Assembly (NCBI GenBank): GCA_005502925.1
Contig: SCPD01000004.1
Coordinates: 124,001-188,000, forward strand
Source of the DNA: Rhizobiales bacterium Y(2018)
Lineage (GTDB): Bacteria > Pseudomonadota > Alphaproteobacteria > Rhizobiales > Aestuariivirgaceae
Reading direction: 5' to 3'
DNA length: 64,000 nt
The position numbers and the translations under genes were made by a program. The notes under the pieces are model-generated. The model was given only the letters and a program-made list of their open reading frames with translations. It was not told the origin of the DNA and made no database searches. How positions within the stretch are numbered: the first letter of the stretch is position 1; the number at the start of each line of letters is the position of its first letter. Of the stretch, positions 22,088-31,843 are shown one piece after another.

Positions 22088-23521
22088 TCAGACGGTTTCG
22101 GGAATACGGGAGGCGGCGCTCTTGGGCGCCAGCCGGGCGGCGGCTTCGCGGCGCTTGACCGCCTCGATGTCGCGATATTGCGCGGCCGGATGCGGCGCCT
22201 GGAGATAAGGGCCTTCGCCGAAGAGCTTGTCGCGCAGCGTCCCGGGCCGGTAGGCCGTGGGATAGACGCCGCGCCGCTGCAATTCAGGGACGATAAATTC
22301 GACGATGTCCTCGAAGCTCTCGGGCGTCACCGCATAAGCGAGATTGAAGCCGTCGACATCGGTGTCATCGACCCATTGCTGCAATATGTCGGCGATCGTC
22401 GCGGGCGAGCCGACAAAGGCCGGGCCCAGGCCACCAATTCCACCGAATTGCGCCAGCTCGTCGATCGACCAGGCCTTGTCGCCATGCGCCAGATGCTCGA
22501 CCATGGAGATGATCGCATTCGTCTCGACCTTCTTGACGAGATCGGTCGGCGCATATTGGCCGAAGTCGATGCCGCTCCAGCCCGACATGAAGACCAGCGA
22601 GCCGTCATAGGAGACATATTTCTTGTACTCCTCGAACTTCGCCTGCGCCTTGGCGTCGGTCTCGGCGGTGATGATGGTGGCGAGCGTATAGACATAAAGC
22701 TTGCGCGGATCGCGCCCCGCTTTGATGGCGCGCTGGCGGATGTCTGAGACATAGGCCTTGAGCACCGGCTTGGTGGGTGCGGCGACGAAAACGCATTCAG
22801 CATGGCTGGCGGCGAAATCCTTGCCGGGCCCCGAGGCGCCCGCCTGGTAGATCACCGGGGTGCGCTGCGGCGACGGCTCGGTCAGCTGATAGCCGGGAAC
22901 GTCGAAATATTTTCCCTTATGGCCGATCTCATGGACCTTCTCAGGGTGGGTGAAGATGCGCTTGGCGCCGTCGCGCACCACGGCCCCTTCCTCCCAGCTG
23001 CCTTCGAGCAGCTTGTAGAGCACTTCGACATATTCGGAGGCCACCTCATAACGGTTGTCGTGACGGCGAAGACCGCCCTCGCCGATATTCTTGGCGCCAC
23101 TTTCGAGATAGGAGGTCACGATGTTCCAGCCGACCCGGCCCTTGCTGTGATGGTCGGCGGTCGCGATGCGGCGCGCGAATGTATAGGGATGCTCGAAGGA
23201 GGTCGATGCGGTGATGCCGATGCCCAGATGCTCGGTGGCGAGCGCTATGGGGGCCGCGAGCTGCAGCGGATCATTGACTGGAATCTGCGCCGCCTGCTGG
23301 ATCGCGTGATAGTTCGATCCCTTGTAGACGTCGTAGTAACCGATCACATCGGCGATGAAGATGCCGTCGAACACGCCCTTCTCCAGCGTGCGCGCCAGAT
23401 CCTGCCAGTAATCGAGATCCTTGTATTTCCACGACCGGTCGCGCGGATGCGCCCACAGGCCGGGCGACTGATGGCCGACGCAGTTCATGTCGAAGGCGTT
23501 GAAGCGGATCTGGCGGGTCAT
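22088..23521 (-). CDS. FMNH2-dependent monooxygenase of the DszA/NtaA/SnaA family
   Basis: This 477-residue luciferase-fold enzyme has the long form typical of DszA, NtaA and SnaA. Landmarks are FNAFDMNCVGHQSPGLW near the start, HPYTFARRIATADH, GRVGWNIVTSY and VIYQAGASGPGKDFAA. DszA opens dibenzothiophene sulfone; relatives act on nitrilotriacetate and other compounds. Context favours a sulfone or related C-S substrate. It is the first gene of the leftward operon ending at 13776. The ATG at 23521 fits the family better than the in-frame 23560. It is divergent from the flavin reductase gene that could supply FMNH2. Confidence 0.82.
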   Translation of the reverse strand: MTRQIRFNAFDMNCVGHQSPGLWAHPRDRSWKYKDLDYWQDLARTLEKGVFDGIFIADVIGYYDVYKGSNYHAIQQAAQIPVNDPLQLAAPIALATEHLGIGITASTSFEHPYTFARRIATADHHSKGRVGWNIVTSYLESGAKNIGEGGLRRHDNRYEVASEYVEVLYKLLEGSWEEGAVVRDGAKRIFTHPEKVHEIGHKGKYFDVPGYQLTEPSPQRTPVIYQAGASGPGKDFAASHAECVFVAAPTKPVLKAYVSDIRQRAIKAGRDPRKLYVYTLATIITAETDAKAQAKFEEYKKYVSYDGSLVFMSGWSGIDFGQYAPTDLVKKVETNAIISMVEHLAHGDKAWSIDELAQFGGIGGLGPAFVGSPATIADILQQWVDDTDVDGFNLAYAVTPESFEDIVEFIVPELQRRGVYPTAYRPGTLRDKLFGEGPYLQAPHPAAQYRDIEAVKRREAAARLAPKSAASRIPETV

Positions 23522-23712
23522 TGGGCAAACACTCCGGCAAACACTCGGATGGGAGCGCATTTGCTAGACCGCTCCCGCAGTGCACAACAATTGAGAATTG
23601 CTAAAGGAGCGGACAAACAAAACTGAGACCCGGGATCGACGGCGATGAACTAGTCTCCCCGCATCGAACGCGCCGGCCACGCGACCGCGCGCGCAAGGGA
23701 ACAGAGCAGATC
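23522..23712. promoter_or_regulatory. Divergent control region of the two organosulfur operons
   Basis: This 191-base region lies between the leftward DszA-like operon and the rightward flavin reductase operon. It contains the perfect inverted repeat CAATT-GAG-AATTG at 23588-23600, flanked by CCGCTCC near 23570 and GGAGCGG near 23606, themselves inverted. A direct repeat CAAACACTC occurs near 23525 and 23537. A single regulator bound at the centre could control both operons; LysR-type sites often look like this. No promoter could be assigned with confidence. Confidence 0.4.
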
Positions 23713-24225
23713 ATGACCATTGCCGTGAAGTCGCCGCAGGATTTCACCCATCATCCCACGACGCTGCGCGATGCGATGCGCCATCTTGCCGGCAGCGTCA
23801 GCGTGATCACCGCCGGCACCGGCGCGGACCGCACCGGCCTGACCGTCACCTCGGCGATTTCGCTCTCTATCGAGCCGCCGACGATGATCGTCTGCGTCAA
23901 TCGTGGCGCGTCCTCCTGGCCGGTCATCCAGAAATACCGCCATTTCTGCGTGAATATCCTGGGCGACACGCATCGCGACGTTGCGGAACGTTTTTCCGGC
24001 CGCGGCGGCATCAAGGGACCAGCCCGTTATGACGGCGCCGCCTGGAACACGCTCGTCACGGAAGCTTCCGTGCTCGAGGACGCCGTCGCCGCGATCGATT
24101 GCGCGGTGGAGGAATTCATCGAGCGCCACAGCCACGCGATCGTCATCGGCGCGGTCAAGGCCATCACCGTCAGGGGCGGCGCACCGCTGGTCTATGGCGG
24201 CGGTCGTTATGGCGGATTCATTTGA
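23713..24225 (+). CDS. NAD(P)H:flavin reductase, HpaC/DszD type
   Basis: This 170-residue split-barrel reductase has LAGSVSVITA near residue 28, TGLTVTSAISLSIEPP in the middle and PLVYGGGRYGGF at the end, the usual layout of the small component of two-component flavin monooxygenases. It would reduce FMN with NAD(P)H and release FMNH2 for the SfnG-, DszA-, SsuD- and DszC-like enzymes around it. It is first in a three-gene operon, 14 bases before the next gene. Confidence 0.9.
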   Translation: MTIAVKSPQDFTHHPTTLRDAMRHLAGSVSVITAGTGADRTGLTVTSAISLSIEPPTMIVCVNRGASSWPVIQKYRHFCVNILGDTHRDVAERFSGRGGIKGPARYDGAAWNTLVTEASVLEDAVAAIDCAVEEFIERHSHAIVIGAVKAITVRGGAPLVYGGGRYGGFI

Positions 24226-24239
24226 GGAGCATCGACCGC

Positions 24240-25478
24240 ATGACCGTACAACCCGCCAAAGCCGTCGCCGCCTTTCCCGTTCCGAAACCCCGCGACAAGC
24301 CTGCCTACATCATCCGCTCCGACAGCGAGGCGCTCGAGATCGCTCATGAGGTTGCAGCGATTCTCGCGGAGGGCGCTGCCGAGCGCGACCGCGAACGCAA
24401 GCTTCCCTATACCGAGATGGATCTTCTCTCCGATCGGGGGCTTCTCGCCATCACCGTGCCAAAGGAATTCGGCGGCGCCGGCGTCGCCACCGGCACGCTG
24501 GCCGCGGTGATCGCCATCATTTCCGCCGCCGACGGCTCGATCGGGCAGATCCCGCAGAATCACTTCTTCATGCTGGAAGGACTGCGGCTGCAGGGATCGC
24601 CCGAGCAGAAGCAGTTCTTCTACAAGGCCGTGCTGGCGGGCGAGCGGCTTGGCAATGCGCTCTCTGAAGTCGGCACGAAGACGGCACAGGATCACACGAC
24701 CCGCATCACCCGCGACGGCGATGGATTCCGTCTGAACGGCCGGAAATTTTATTCCACCGGCGCCCTCTTCGCCCACTGGATCGCTGTCATCGCGAATAAT
24801 GACGACGGCAAAAGCACCCTCGCCATCGTGCCGCGCGAGACCGAAGGCGTCACGATCATCGACGACTGGTCGGGCTTCGGCCAGCGCACCACCGGATCCG
24901 GCACGACCATTCTCGACAATGTCGCCGTCCATCCCTTTTCCATCATTCCCTTCCATCTTCTCTTCGAGACGCCCTCGTCGATGGGTCCGCATGCCCAGAT
25001 CATGCATGCCGCCGTCGATCAGGGCATTGCGCGCGGCGCCTTTGCCGAGGCCGTGCGTTTCGTGCGCCAATATACGCGGCCCTGGAAGGAAAGCGGCCTC
25101 GAGCACGGCTATGAGGACCCGCATATCATCTCCGATATCGGTGAGGTAAAGATCAGGCTCGACGCCGCCGACGCGCTCCTCGGCCGCGCCGCGCGTTTCG
25201 TCGACGAGGCCACCGCCAACCCGACCGCCGAAACCGTCGCCGCCGCTTCGATCGCCGTGGCGTCGGCCAAGGTCGCGGCCACCGAAGTGTCGCTTCTCGC
25301 CGGCAGCAAGCTCATCGAGCTCGGCGGCTCGCGCTCGACGCTCGCCGAATTCAATCTCGACCGCTACTGGCGCAATGCCCGCACCCATACGGTGCATGAC
25401 CCGGTGCGCTGGAAATACCGCGTCATCGGCAATTACTGGCTCAACGGCATCAATCCGCCGCGCCACGGCGCCATCTGA
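24240..25478 (+). CDS. SfnB/DszC-family flavin monooxygenase
   Basis: This 412-residue acyl-CoA dehydrogenase-fold protein has [15 protein letters not shown] and [15 protein letters not shown], the diagnostic region of the SfnB/DszC/MsuC group. Members use reduced flavin to oxidise sulfur centres; MsuC converts methanesulfinate to methanesulfonate. The ATG at 24240 follows TGAGGAG; the open frame extends to 24099 inside the reductase gene. Its neighbour SsuD could take methanesulfonate on to sulfite, making a plausible two-step pair. It resembles the protein at 26694 far more than that at 13776. Confidence 0.82.
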   Translation: MTVQPAKAVAAFPVPKPRDKPAYIIRSDSEALEIAHEVAAILAEGAAERDRERKLPYTEMDLLSDRGLLAITVPKEFGGAGVATGTLAAVIAIISAADGSIGQIPQNHFFMLEGLRLQGSPEQKQFFYKAVLAGERLGNALSEVGTKTAQDHTTRITRDGDGFRLNGRKFYSTGALFAHWIAVIANNDDGKSTLAIVPRETEGVTIIDDWSGFGQRTTGSGTTILDNVAVHPFSIIPFHLLFETPSSMGPHAQIMHAAVDQGIARGAFAEAVRFVRQYTRPWKESGLEHGYEDPHIISDIGEVKIRLDAADALLGRAARFVDEATANPTAETVAAASIAVASAKVAATEVSLLAGSKLIELGGSRSTLAEFNLDRYWRNARTHTVHDPVRWKYRVIGNYWLNGINPPRHGAI

Positions 25479-25488
25479 AAGCAAGATC

Positions 25489-26682
25489 ATGACAGCCAAG
25501 CTCGACCTTCCCCCTTCGGCGCAGGCCGCCGATATCCTCTGGTTCCTGCCGACCCATGGCGACGGCCGTTATCTCGGCAGCGAGATCGGCGCCCGCCATG
25601 TGTCGCTCTCCTATCTGAGCCAGATCGCCCGCGCCGCCGATGAACTCGGCTATTATGGCGTGCTCCTGCCGACGGGGCGTTCCTGCGAGGATTCCTGGGT
25701 CATCGCCTCCGCCATGGTGCCGCTCACCCAGCGCCTGCGTTATCTCGTGGCGGTTCGGCCCGGCATGACCGAGCCGGCTTTCGCCGCGCGGATGGCGGCG
25801 ACGCTCGACCGCCTGTCCAACGGACGCCTGCTCATCAATGTGGTGACGGGCGGCGATCCCCTGGAGCTCAAGGGCGACGGCGTCTTTCTCGACCATGATG
25901 AGCGCTATGAGGTGACGGACGAGTTCCTCACCGTCTGGCGCCGCCTGCTGCAGGGCGAGGATGTCACCTTCACCGGCAAGCACCTGAAGATCGAGAACGG
26001 CAAGCTCCTCTATCCGCCCGAGCAGAAGCCCTATCCACCCCTCTATTTCGGCGGGTCCTCGGACGCCGGCAACCAGGTGGCCGCCAATCACGTCGATGTC
26101 TATCTGACCTGGGGCGAGCCGCCGCAGGACGTCGCCAAGAAGCTCGCCAAGGCCAAGGCCCATGCGGCGGCCAGAGGGCGCAGCTTCTCCTATGGCATCC
26201 GCCTGCATGTCATCGTGCGCGAGACCTCGGCCGAGGCCTGGAAAGCCGCCGACGATCTGATTTCCAAGCTCGATGACGAGACGATCGCCACCGCTCAAAA
26301 GGCTTTCGCGCGCTTCGACTCGGTCGGCCAGCAGCGCATGTCGCAGCTCCATGGCGGGCGGCGCGACAAGCTCGAAGTGAGCCCCAATCTTTGGGCCGGC
26401 GTGGGCCTGGTGCGGGGCGGCGCCGGCACGGCGCTGGTCGGCAATCCGGACGAGGTCGCAGCCCGGATCAAGGGCTATATGGCGCTCGGCATCGACCGCT
26501 TCATCCTCTCGGGCTATCCGCATCTCGAGGAATGCTACCGCTTCGCCGAGCTGGTTTTCCCCAAGCTGCCTCTGAAAGCCACCACCGGCAATGATCTGGG
26601 CCCAGCCCGCAATGCCGGACCGTTCGGCGAGGTGATCGCCAATGTCGCGGCTCCCTCGCAGCGGCGCAGCGCGGCCGGCTGA
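25489..26682 (+). CDS. ssuD: Alkanesulfonate monooxygenase (SsuD/MsuD family)
   Basis: This 397-residue luciferase-fold enzyme matches SsuD throughout: [15 protein letters not shown] near residue 16, [57 protein letters not shown]. It cleaves alkanesulfonates to the aldehyde and sulfite using FMNH2 and O2. The ATG at 25489 is 10 bases after the preceding stop. Methanesulfonate (MsuD-like) or longer alkanesulfonates are both possible substrates; the neighbouring SfnG and SfnB/MsuC genes favour the methyl compound. No ssuABC importer genes are adjacent. Confidence 0.92.
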   Translation: MTAKLDLPPSAQAADILWFLPTHGDGRYLGSEIGARHVSLSYLSQIARAADELGYYGVLLPTGRSCEDSWVIASAMVPLTQRLRYLVAVRPGMTEPAFAARMAATLDRLSNGRLLINVVTGGDPLELKGDGVFLDHDERYEVTDEFLTVWRRLLQGEDVTFTGKHLKIENGKLLYPPEQKPYPPLYFGGSSDAGNQVAANHVDVYLTWGEPPQDVAKKLAKAKAHAAARGRSFSYGIRLHVIVRETSAEAWKAADDLISKLDDETIATAQKAFARFDSVGQQRMSQLHGGRRDKLEVSPNLWAGVGLVRGGAGTALVGNPDEVAARIKGYMALGIDRFILSGYPHLEECYRFAELVFPKLPLKATTGNDLGPARNAGPFGEVIANVAAPSQRRSAAG

Positions 26683-26693
26683 CGTCGGCCGTT

Positions 26694-27959
26694 TCAAATC
26701 CAGGAATGCAGGGGCGGCTTGACACCGTTCAGATAGAACTGCCCGATCGCGTGATATTTCCACCGCACCGGATCATGCAGCGTATGGGTGCGGGCATCGC
26801 GCCAGATACGGTCGAGATTGTGCCGGCCGAGCGTCGAGCGGGTGCCGGCAAGCTCGAACAGCTTGTTGGCGGCGAGGATGGCGATGTCGGTGCTCAGCAC
26901 CTTGGCTTCGGCAACGGCGATCTTGGCGAGCGCGATCATCTCCTCGGTGGTCTCCGCGATTGTGGCGTCGAGCTGCCGCCCGGCTCGCTCAAGCAAGGCC
27001 TCAGCCGCATGAAGGCGAATCTTGAGATCACCGATCGCGGCGATCGTATAGGGATCCTCAAACGCATGTTCGCGACCGCTGTCGATCCAGGGCCTGGCTT
27101 TCGTACGCACGAAGTCGATGGCGAGCGCAATGGCGCCCCGGCCGATGCCGGCGTCTATGGCGGCATGGATGAGCTGGCTCTGCGGCCCGACCGCGCTTTG
27201 CTGCTCATAGACGATATGTGCCGGCAGCACCCGCTCGGCCGGAATATGGACATTGTCGAGCGTGACCGTACCGCTCGCCGTGGTGCGCTGGCCGAAGGCC
27301 GACCAGTCATTGACGACGGTGAGGCCTTTGCTTTCCCGATCGGCGATGGCGACGACCACGTGATTGTCCTCATCGAGCGCCACGATCGGCACCAGATGCG
27401 CGAAGAGCGCACCGGTCGAATAGAATTTCCGGCCGGACACGCTGTAGCCGGCGCTCGTCTTGACGATACGCGTCTCGAAGGTCTCGACATTCTTGCCGTG
27501 GAACTCGGAGAAGGCATTGCCGAGCCGCAAGCCCGACAGGATAGCGCCGAACAGCTCGCGTTTCTGCACCTCGCTGCCGGTCGAGCGGATGACGTCGACA
27601 ATTTCGAAGTGATTCTGTGGAATCTGCGCGATCGAGGCGTCGGCCGCCGCGAGGATGACGAAAACCTTGGCCAGCATCGCCTGCGACACCTGGGCGCCGC
27701 CATAGGTTTTGGGCACGGTGATGCCCCACAGGCCGCTTTGCGAGAAAAGATCGAGCTCCTCGATCGGCAAGCGACGCTCGCGATCGCGCTCGCCCGCCTC
27801 CTCGGCGAAGCGCACCGCGAGCTTTTCGGCAATATCGATCGCCTCCTCATCGCTTCTGATGCGATGCGCCGGCACGGCCGGGCGCGGCGCCGCGGCGGCC
27901 TCCTCCCCGGCGAAGACCGGGGCGACGGTGGCGAGTGGCTCGGAATGGACGAGTTTCAT
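26694..27959 (-). CDS. SfnB/DszC-family flavin monooxygenase
   Basis: This 421-residue acyl-CoA dehydrogenase-fold protein shows [15 protein letters not shown] and NDWSAFGQRTTASGT, closely paralleling the protein at 24240. The C-terminal [20 protein letters not shown] is shared with it almost word for word, so the two are recent paralogs. It lies on the opposite strand, downstream of metNIQ and separated from metQ by a palindromic element. The start at 27959 fits the family; the open frame continues upstream into that repeat. It may oxidise a compound imported by the MetNIQ-type system. Confidence 0.82.
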   Translation of the reverse strand: MKLVHSEPLATVAPVFAGEEAAAAPRPAVPAHRIRSDEEAIDIAEKLAVRFAEEAGERDRERRLPIEELDLFSQSGLWGITVPKTYGGAQVSQAMLAKVFVILAAADASIAQIPQNHFEIVDVIRSTGSEVQKRELFGAILSGLRLGNAFSEFHGKNVETFETRIVKTSAGYSVSGRKFYSTGALFAHLVPIVALDEDNHVVVAIADRESKGLTVVNDWSAFGQRTTASGTVTLDNVHIPAERVLPAHIVYEQQSAVGPQSQLIHAAIDAGIGRGAIALAIDFVRTKARPWIDSGREHAFEDPYTIAAIGDLKIRLHAAEALLERAGRQLDATIAETTEEMIALAKIAVAEAKVLSTDIAILAANKLFELAGTRSTLGRHNLDRIWRDARTHTLHDPVRWKYHAIGQFYLNGVKPPLHSWI

Positions 27960-28004
27960 GTGAGGATACCTCGATGATCTATGAGCGAGCTCTCTCCGGC
28001 TTTC

Positions 28005-28131
28005 CCTTCTCCCGCTTGAGGGAGAAGGTGGCCGAAGGCCGGATGAGGGTGTCCTTCGTCCAGCATGTATTGAGCCAACACCCTCACCCGCCCTGTCGGG
28101 CACCCTCTCCCGCAAGCGGGAGAGGGGGAAA
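28005..28131. repeat. Paired inverted intergenic palindromic element (rhizobial REP-like)
   Basis: Two head-to-head copies of a GC-rich palindrome are present. The left copy contains CTTCTCCCGCTTGAGGGAGA and a GGCCGAAGGCC stem. The right copy contains CACCCTCTCCCGCAAGCGGG and a CCCTGTCGGG segment. Each ends in GGTG/CACC and GATGAGGGTG or CACCCTCACC, and about 25 bases lie between them. This is the common CCTCTCCCGC family of dispersed elements in Hyphomicrobiales genomes. It sits between metQ and the downstream monooxygenase gene and would form a long hairpin in that mRNA. Confidence 0.8.
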
Positions 28132-28160
28132 ACTTGGATATGGCTTGCCTGTTCAAGATC

Positions 28161-28979
28161 TCAGAACGCCGGATAGATCTGGCCCTGGTAGCGCGTCTTG
28201 ATGAACTCGCGCGTCGCGTCGCTGTTGAGCGCCTTGGCGAGGATGGCGATCTCCGGCCGGTCCTTGTCCTCAGGCCGCGTGACCAGATATTCGCCCCAGA
28301 TATTCTTGCCGTCCTGGCCGCGATCGATGAACAGCGACTTGTTCACGTCGAGCTTGGCTTCGAGCACATAATTGCCGTTGAGCGCGGCGAGCTCCACTTG
28401 TGACAGCGCGCGCGGCAGCATCGCCGATTCGAGCTCGATGATCTTGAGATGCTTCGGATTGTCGATGATGTCCTTCTGCGTCGGCAGCGGATCTTCCGGC
28501 GTTTCGAGATCAGGCTTGCCATTAAGCTTGATGAGCCCGACCTTCTGCAGCAGCAGAAGCCCGCGTCCGCCATTGACCGGGTCGTTGGGGATCGCAACCG
28601 TCGCCCCTTCGGCGATCTGGTCGACGGCGCTGATCTTCGTCGAATAGGCGACGAAAGGCTCGACATGCACCGGCACGATCGGCACGAGATTAGTGCCACG
28701 CTCGCGATTATAGTCGTTGAGGAAAGGCCGGTACTGGAAGTAATTCGCGTCGAGCTGCTTGGAGACGAGCTGAACATTGGGCTGGATGTAATCCGAGAAC
28801 ACCTTGATCTCGAGATCGAGGCCTTCCTTGGCGACGATCGGCTTCACGAATTCCAGGATCTCGGCATGGGGAACCGCAGTGGCGCCGACAACGAGCTTCT
28901 CGGCGGCCTGGGCCTGCACCACGCCGAACAGAAGTGCGGCTGTGACGGTGGTGGCGATGGTCTTGAACAGTTTCATCAT
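28161..28979 (-). CDS. metQ: MetQ/NlpA-family substrate-binding protein
   Basis: This 272-residue periplasmic protein has an N-terminal signal (MMKLFKTIATT, cleavage probably after AQA near residue 26) without a lipobox cysteine. GATAVPHAEILEFVKPI, the QLDANYFQYRPFLNDYN region and AIPNDPVNGGRGLLLLQ are diagnostic of MetQ. The family binds methionine and related sulfur compounds. It belongs to a metN-metI-metQ operon read leftward. In this neighbourhood it may import methionine, its sulfoxide or another thioether. Confidence 0.92.
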   Translation of the reverse strand: MMKLFKTIATTVTAALLFGVVQAQAAEKLVVGATAVPHAEILEFVKPIVAKEGLDLEIKVFSDYIQPNVQLVSKQLDANYFQYRPFLNDYNRERGTNLVPIVPVHVEPFVAYSTKISAVDQIAEGATVAIPNDPVNGGRGLLLLQKVGLIKLNGKPDLETPEDPLPTQKDIIDNPKHLKIIELESAMLPRALSQVELAALNGNYVLEAKLDVNKSLFIDRGQDGKNIWGEYLVTRPEDKDRPEIAILAKALNSDATREFIKTRYQGQIYPAF

Positions 28980-28999
28980 GTCCTCTCGGCGTGAAGTTG

Positions 29000-29668
29000 T
29001 CATTTGCGGGAAAAATGCGCGACGAGCCGGTTGCCCGACGCCTGCAGAAGCTGGACGAGCAGGATGAGGATGACGACCGTCACCACCATCACCTCGGTCT
29101 GGAATCTCTGATAGCCGTAGCGGATGGCAAGATCGCCGATGCCGCCACCGCCGATGGCGCCCGACATCGCGGTATAATCGACGAGCACGATCGATGTGAC
29201 GGTCACCGCGGCAATGAGGCCGGGCAGCGCTTCCGGCAGGAGAGCGCGGAAGACGATCTGGAAGGTCGAGCCGCCCATGGCCTGTGAGGCCTCGATGATG
29301 CCACGATCGACCTCGCGCAGCGCCGCCTCGACCAGGCGCGCGAAGAAGGGCGCGGTGCCGAAGACCAGAGGCGGAATGACGCCGCGGACACCGAGCGAGG
29401 TGCCGGTCAGCAGCACCGTCACCGGCATCAACACGATCAACAGGATGATAAATGGAACCGAGCGCAGTATGTTGAGGAGGAAGGACAGGATCCCGTAGAA
29501 GACGGGCTGCTGCAGCATCTGCTGGCGGCCGGTGAGGAACAGGAGGATGCCGAGCGGCAAGCCGAACAGGATGGTGAAGCCGAGCGCGCCGCCGAGCATC
29601 GACAACGTGTCGATGGCGGCGATCCCGATATCTCCCCAATCGATGGCGTCAAAGGACATCACCGTCAC
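29000..29668 (-). CDS. metI: Methionine-type ABC transporter permease
   Basis: This 222-residue permease has five to six membrane segments and the EAA-type loop QAMGGSTFQIVFRALLPEALP, which couples to MetN. Length and sequence (SVPFIILLIVLMPVTVLLTG) match MetI. The 3' end of metN overlaps its start by 4 bases and metQ follows 20 bases later. Confidence 0.92.
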   Translation of the reverse strand: MTVMSFDAIDWGDIGIAAIDTLSMLGGALGFTILFGLPLGILLFLTGRQQMLQQPVFYGILSFLLNILRSVPFIILLIVLMPVTVLLTGTSLGVRGVIPPLVFGTAPFFARLVEAALREVDRGIIEASQAMGGSTFQIVFRALLPEALPGLIAAVTVTSIVLVDYTAMSGAIGGGGIGDLAIRYGYQRFQTEVMVVTVVILILLVQLLQASGNRLVAHFSRK

Positions 29669-30708
29669 CCATTGACCGCACGCGGGGCGACACTCAACGC
29701 GCCGTCGCTCAGCCTTTCGGCGACGACACCTGAAGCCTGCAGCCGGTTGACCGCGCCGAAGGCGCTGCCGCCGACCAGAGCCACCGTCAGCTGCGCGAAA
29801 GGCAGATTCCTTATATGGCCGACGCGGCCGGCCAGGATGCTGTAATCCACGCCGAATTCGCGCGCCGCGGCGCCGAGGATCGGCCTTTGCGTATCCTCGC
29901 CGAGGAAGGTGAAGCGGTAGACGGGACCGGGAGCGCGCGACAGATCGATGCGGTTTTCAGCTTCATCGCCTTCCGACTCGCGCACGAGTCTCAGCGTCGC
30001 GGGATGGCGCGGATGCAGAAAGACCTCTTCAACGGCACCCTTCTCGACGATGCGGCCGCCATCGAGGACGGCGACCCGGTCGCAGATGCGGCGCACCACA
30101 TCCATCTCATGGGTTATGAGAATGATGGTGATGCCGATGTCACGATTGATCTCGGACAGCAGGCGAAGCACCGATTGCGTGGTCTGCGGATCGAGCGCGC
30201 TGGTCGCTTCGTCGCTGAGCAGGATCTTCGGCCTGCCGGCCAGCGCACGGGCGATGCCGACCCGCTGCTTCTGGCCGCCCGACAGCTGGCGCGGATATTT
30301 ATGCGCATGATCGAGAAGCCCAACCCGTTCCAGCAGTTCCGCGACCCTGGCTTTGATCTGCGGGCGCGCAAGCTCACCCGCGAGCTCGAGCGGAAAGGCG
30401 ATATTCTGGGCGACGGTCTTGGCATTGAGCAGGTTGAAATGTTGGAACACCATGCCGATGTCGCGGCGCAGCGCCCTGAGTTCCTTGCCGCTTGCGGCGG
30501 CCGTTGCCCGGCCATCCACCCGGATTTCACCGCTGCTCGGGCTTTCGAGCAGATTGATGAGACGGACAAGGGTCGACTTGCCGGCGCCCGACGCGCCGAT
30601 GATGCCGAATATCTCACCCTTGACGATATCGAGATCGATATCGGCCAATGCGCGCACATTCCGTTCCGCAGCCGGATAGGCCTTGGAGATATTTCTGAGA
30701 CTGATCAT
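29665..30708 (-). CDS. metN: Methionine-type ABC transporter ATPase
   Basis: This 347-residue ATPase has Walker A GASGAGKST, signature LSGGQKQRV, Walker B ILLSDEATSALD and a C-terminal NIL-type regulatory domain (about residues 265-340), as in MetN, where methionine binding inhibits transport. The open frame extends to 31077, but MISLRNISKAYP at 30708 is the family start. It heads the metNIQ operon. Downstream on the same strand is an organosulfur monooxygenase gene. Confidence 0.92.
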   Translation of the reverse strand: MISLRNISKAYPAAERNVRALADIDLDIVKGEIFGIIGASGAGKSTLVRLINLLESPSSGEIRVDGRATAAASGKELRALRRDIGMVFQHFNLLNAKTVAQNIAFPLELAGELARPQIKARVAELLERVGLLDHAHKYPRQLSGGQKQRVGIARALAGRPKILLSDEATSALDPQTTQSVLRLLSEINRDIGITIILITHEMDVVRRICDRVAVLDGGRIVEKGAVEEVFLHPRHPATLRLVRESEGDEAENRIDLSRAPGPVYRFTFLGEDTQRPILGAAAREFGVDYSILAGRVGHIRNLPFAQLTVALVGGSAFGAVNRLQASGVVAERLSDGALSVAPRAVNG

Positions 30709-30775
30709 CCGGCCTCTGTCATATCGGCGGGCGACCGGAGGGAGGAGTGAGCAATATTTGGCGGGAAAGTTAGTT

Positions 30776-31735
30776 TTATTCGACCCGTGCAGCCTCGCGC
30801 CGGATCCAGCCGATGAACGCCTTGATCCCGCTTTCCGTGAGACGGTCCTTGCGGCAGAGGAGCCAGAAGCCGTTCGGATCGACGAGACTGGTGGCGAAAG
30901 GCTGTATGAGACGGCCGGCCGCGATATCGGCTGCGACCAATATGCGGGGCGCCAGGGCGATGCCGCGCCCGGCGATCGCCGCCTCGATCGACAGATGCGT
31001 GGTGCTGAAGAAAGGTCCGGTAAGCGCCTTGCGCAAGCCCGCATCCACCGGGACTCCGGCGGCCTTGAACCAGGCATTCCAGTCGGCCGACGGAGGATCG
31101 CGATTGGCCGGTGTCTTCGGCGGCGCGGTGCGGATCAGCATGTGGCGGGCAAGATCGGCTGGCGGGCGTGTGGCGAACTTGCGGGCGATAGGCTTGCCGC
31201 AGACGGCGATGACCTCCGTCTCCGGCCACAGGAGCTCCGCATGAATGCCCTTTTCCGGCCTGGCCGGCCCATAGCGCAAGGCGATATCGACCGTCTTGTC
31301 GCCTTTGAGATCGGCCAACGCTTCGTCGGCGATGATTCTGAGGCCGATACGCGGATACCTTTCCTGAAAGCCATGGAGCCGCGGCGTCAGCCATTTGCCG
31401 GCGAGCGACGGCACGACGCTGATGGCGAGGTCATGCGCAGTGCCGGCATGTCCTTCGACCTGCAACCGGTCGATGGTGCGCGCCAGACCGCTGAAGGCCT
31501 TCTGCGTCTCGCGCGCCAGAATCCTGCCCGCCGGCGTGAGCTTAAGCGCGCGGTGCAGGCGCTCGAACAGCCGGCTGCCGAGATGCTCCTCCAGCCGCTT
31601 GATCTGATGACTGATCGCGGTCGGCGTCACCGACAGCTCGCGCGCGGCGGCCTGGAAGCTGCCGAGCCGCGAGGCCGCCTCGAAGCTCCTGAGCGCTGTC
31701 CAGGGCAGGTGAGCGATGGAATGGGCATCGGTCAT
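30776..31735 (-). CDS. LysR-family transcriptional regulator (GcvA-like)
   Basis: This 319-residue protein has an N-terminal winged helix-turn-helix (LPWTALRSFEAASRLGSFQ, ISHQIKRLEEHLG) and a LysR co-inducer-binding domain. The sequence is of the GcvA/AmpR subgroup. It lies upstream of metNIQ on the same strand and is divergent from the FMN reductase gene, so it may control either or both. Starts at 31735 and 31759 are both possible; I prefer 31735 because the domain begins shortly after it. Sulfur limitation is a plausible signal given the neighbours, but no co-inducer can be read from sequence. Confidence 0.85.
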   Translation of the reverse strand: MTDAHSIAHLPWTALRSFEAASRLGSFQAAARELSVTPTAISHQIKRLEEHLGSRLFERLHRALKLTPAGRILARETQKAFSGLARTIDRLQVEGHAGTAHDLAISVVPSLAGKWLTPRLHGFQERYPRIGLRIIADEALADLKGDKTVDIALRYGPARPEKGIHAELLWPETEVIAVCGKPIARKFATRPPADLARHMLIRTAPPKTPANRDPPSADWNAWFKAAGVPVDAGLRKALTGPFFSTTHLSIEAAIAGRGIALAPRILVAADIAAGRLIQPFATSLVDPNGFWLLCRKDRLTESGIKAFIGWIRREAARVE

Positions 31736-31843
31736 GCTCTTCAGATGAATTGATTTCATGCGAAGATCAAGAGATGTCATTTGCGCCGCCCCCGGTGCCG
31801 CCGCATGGTTCATTTCATCGTCCATCGCACCCGGAGAAATCCC

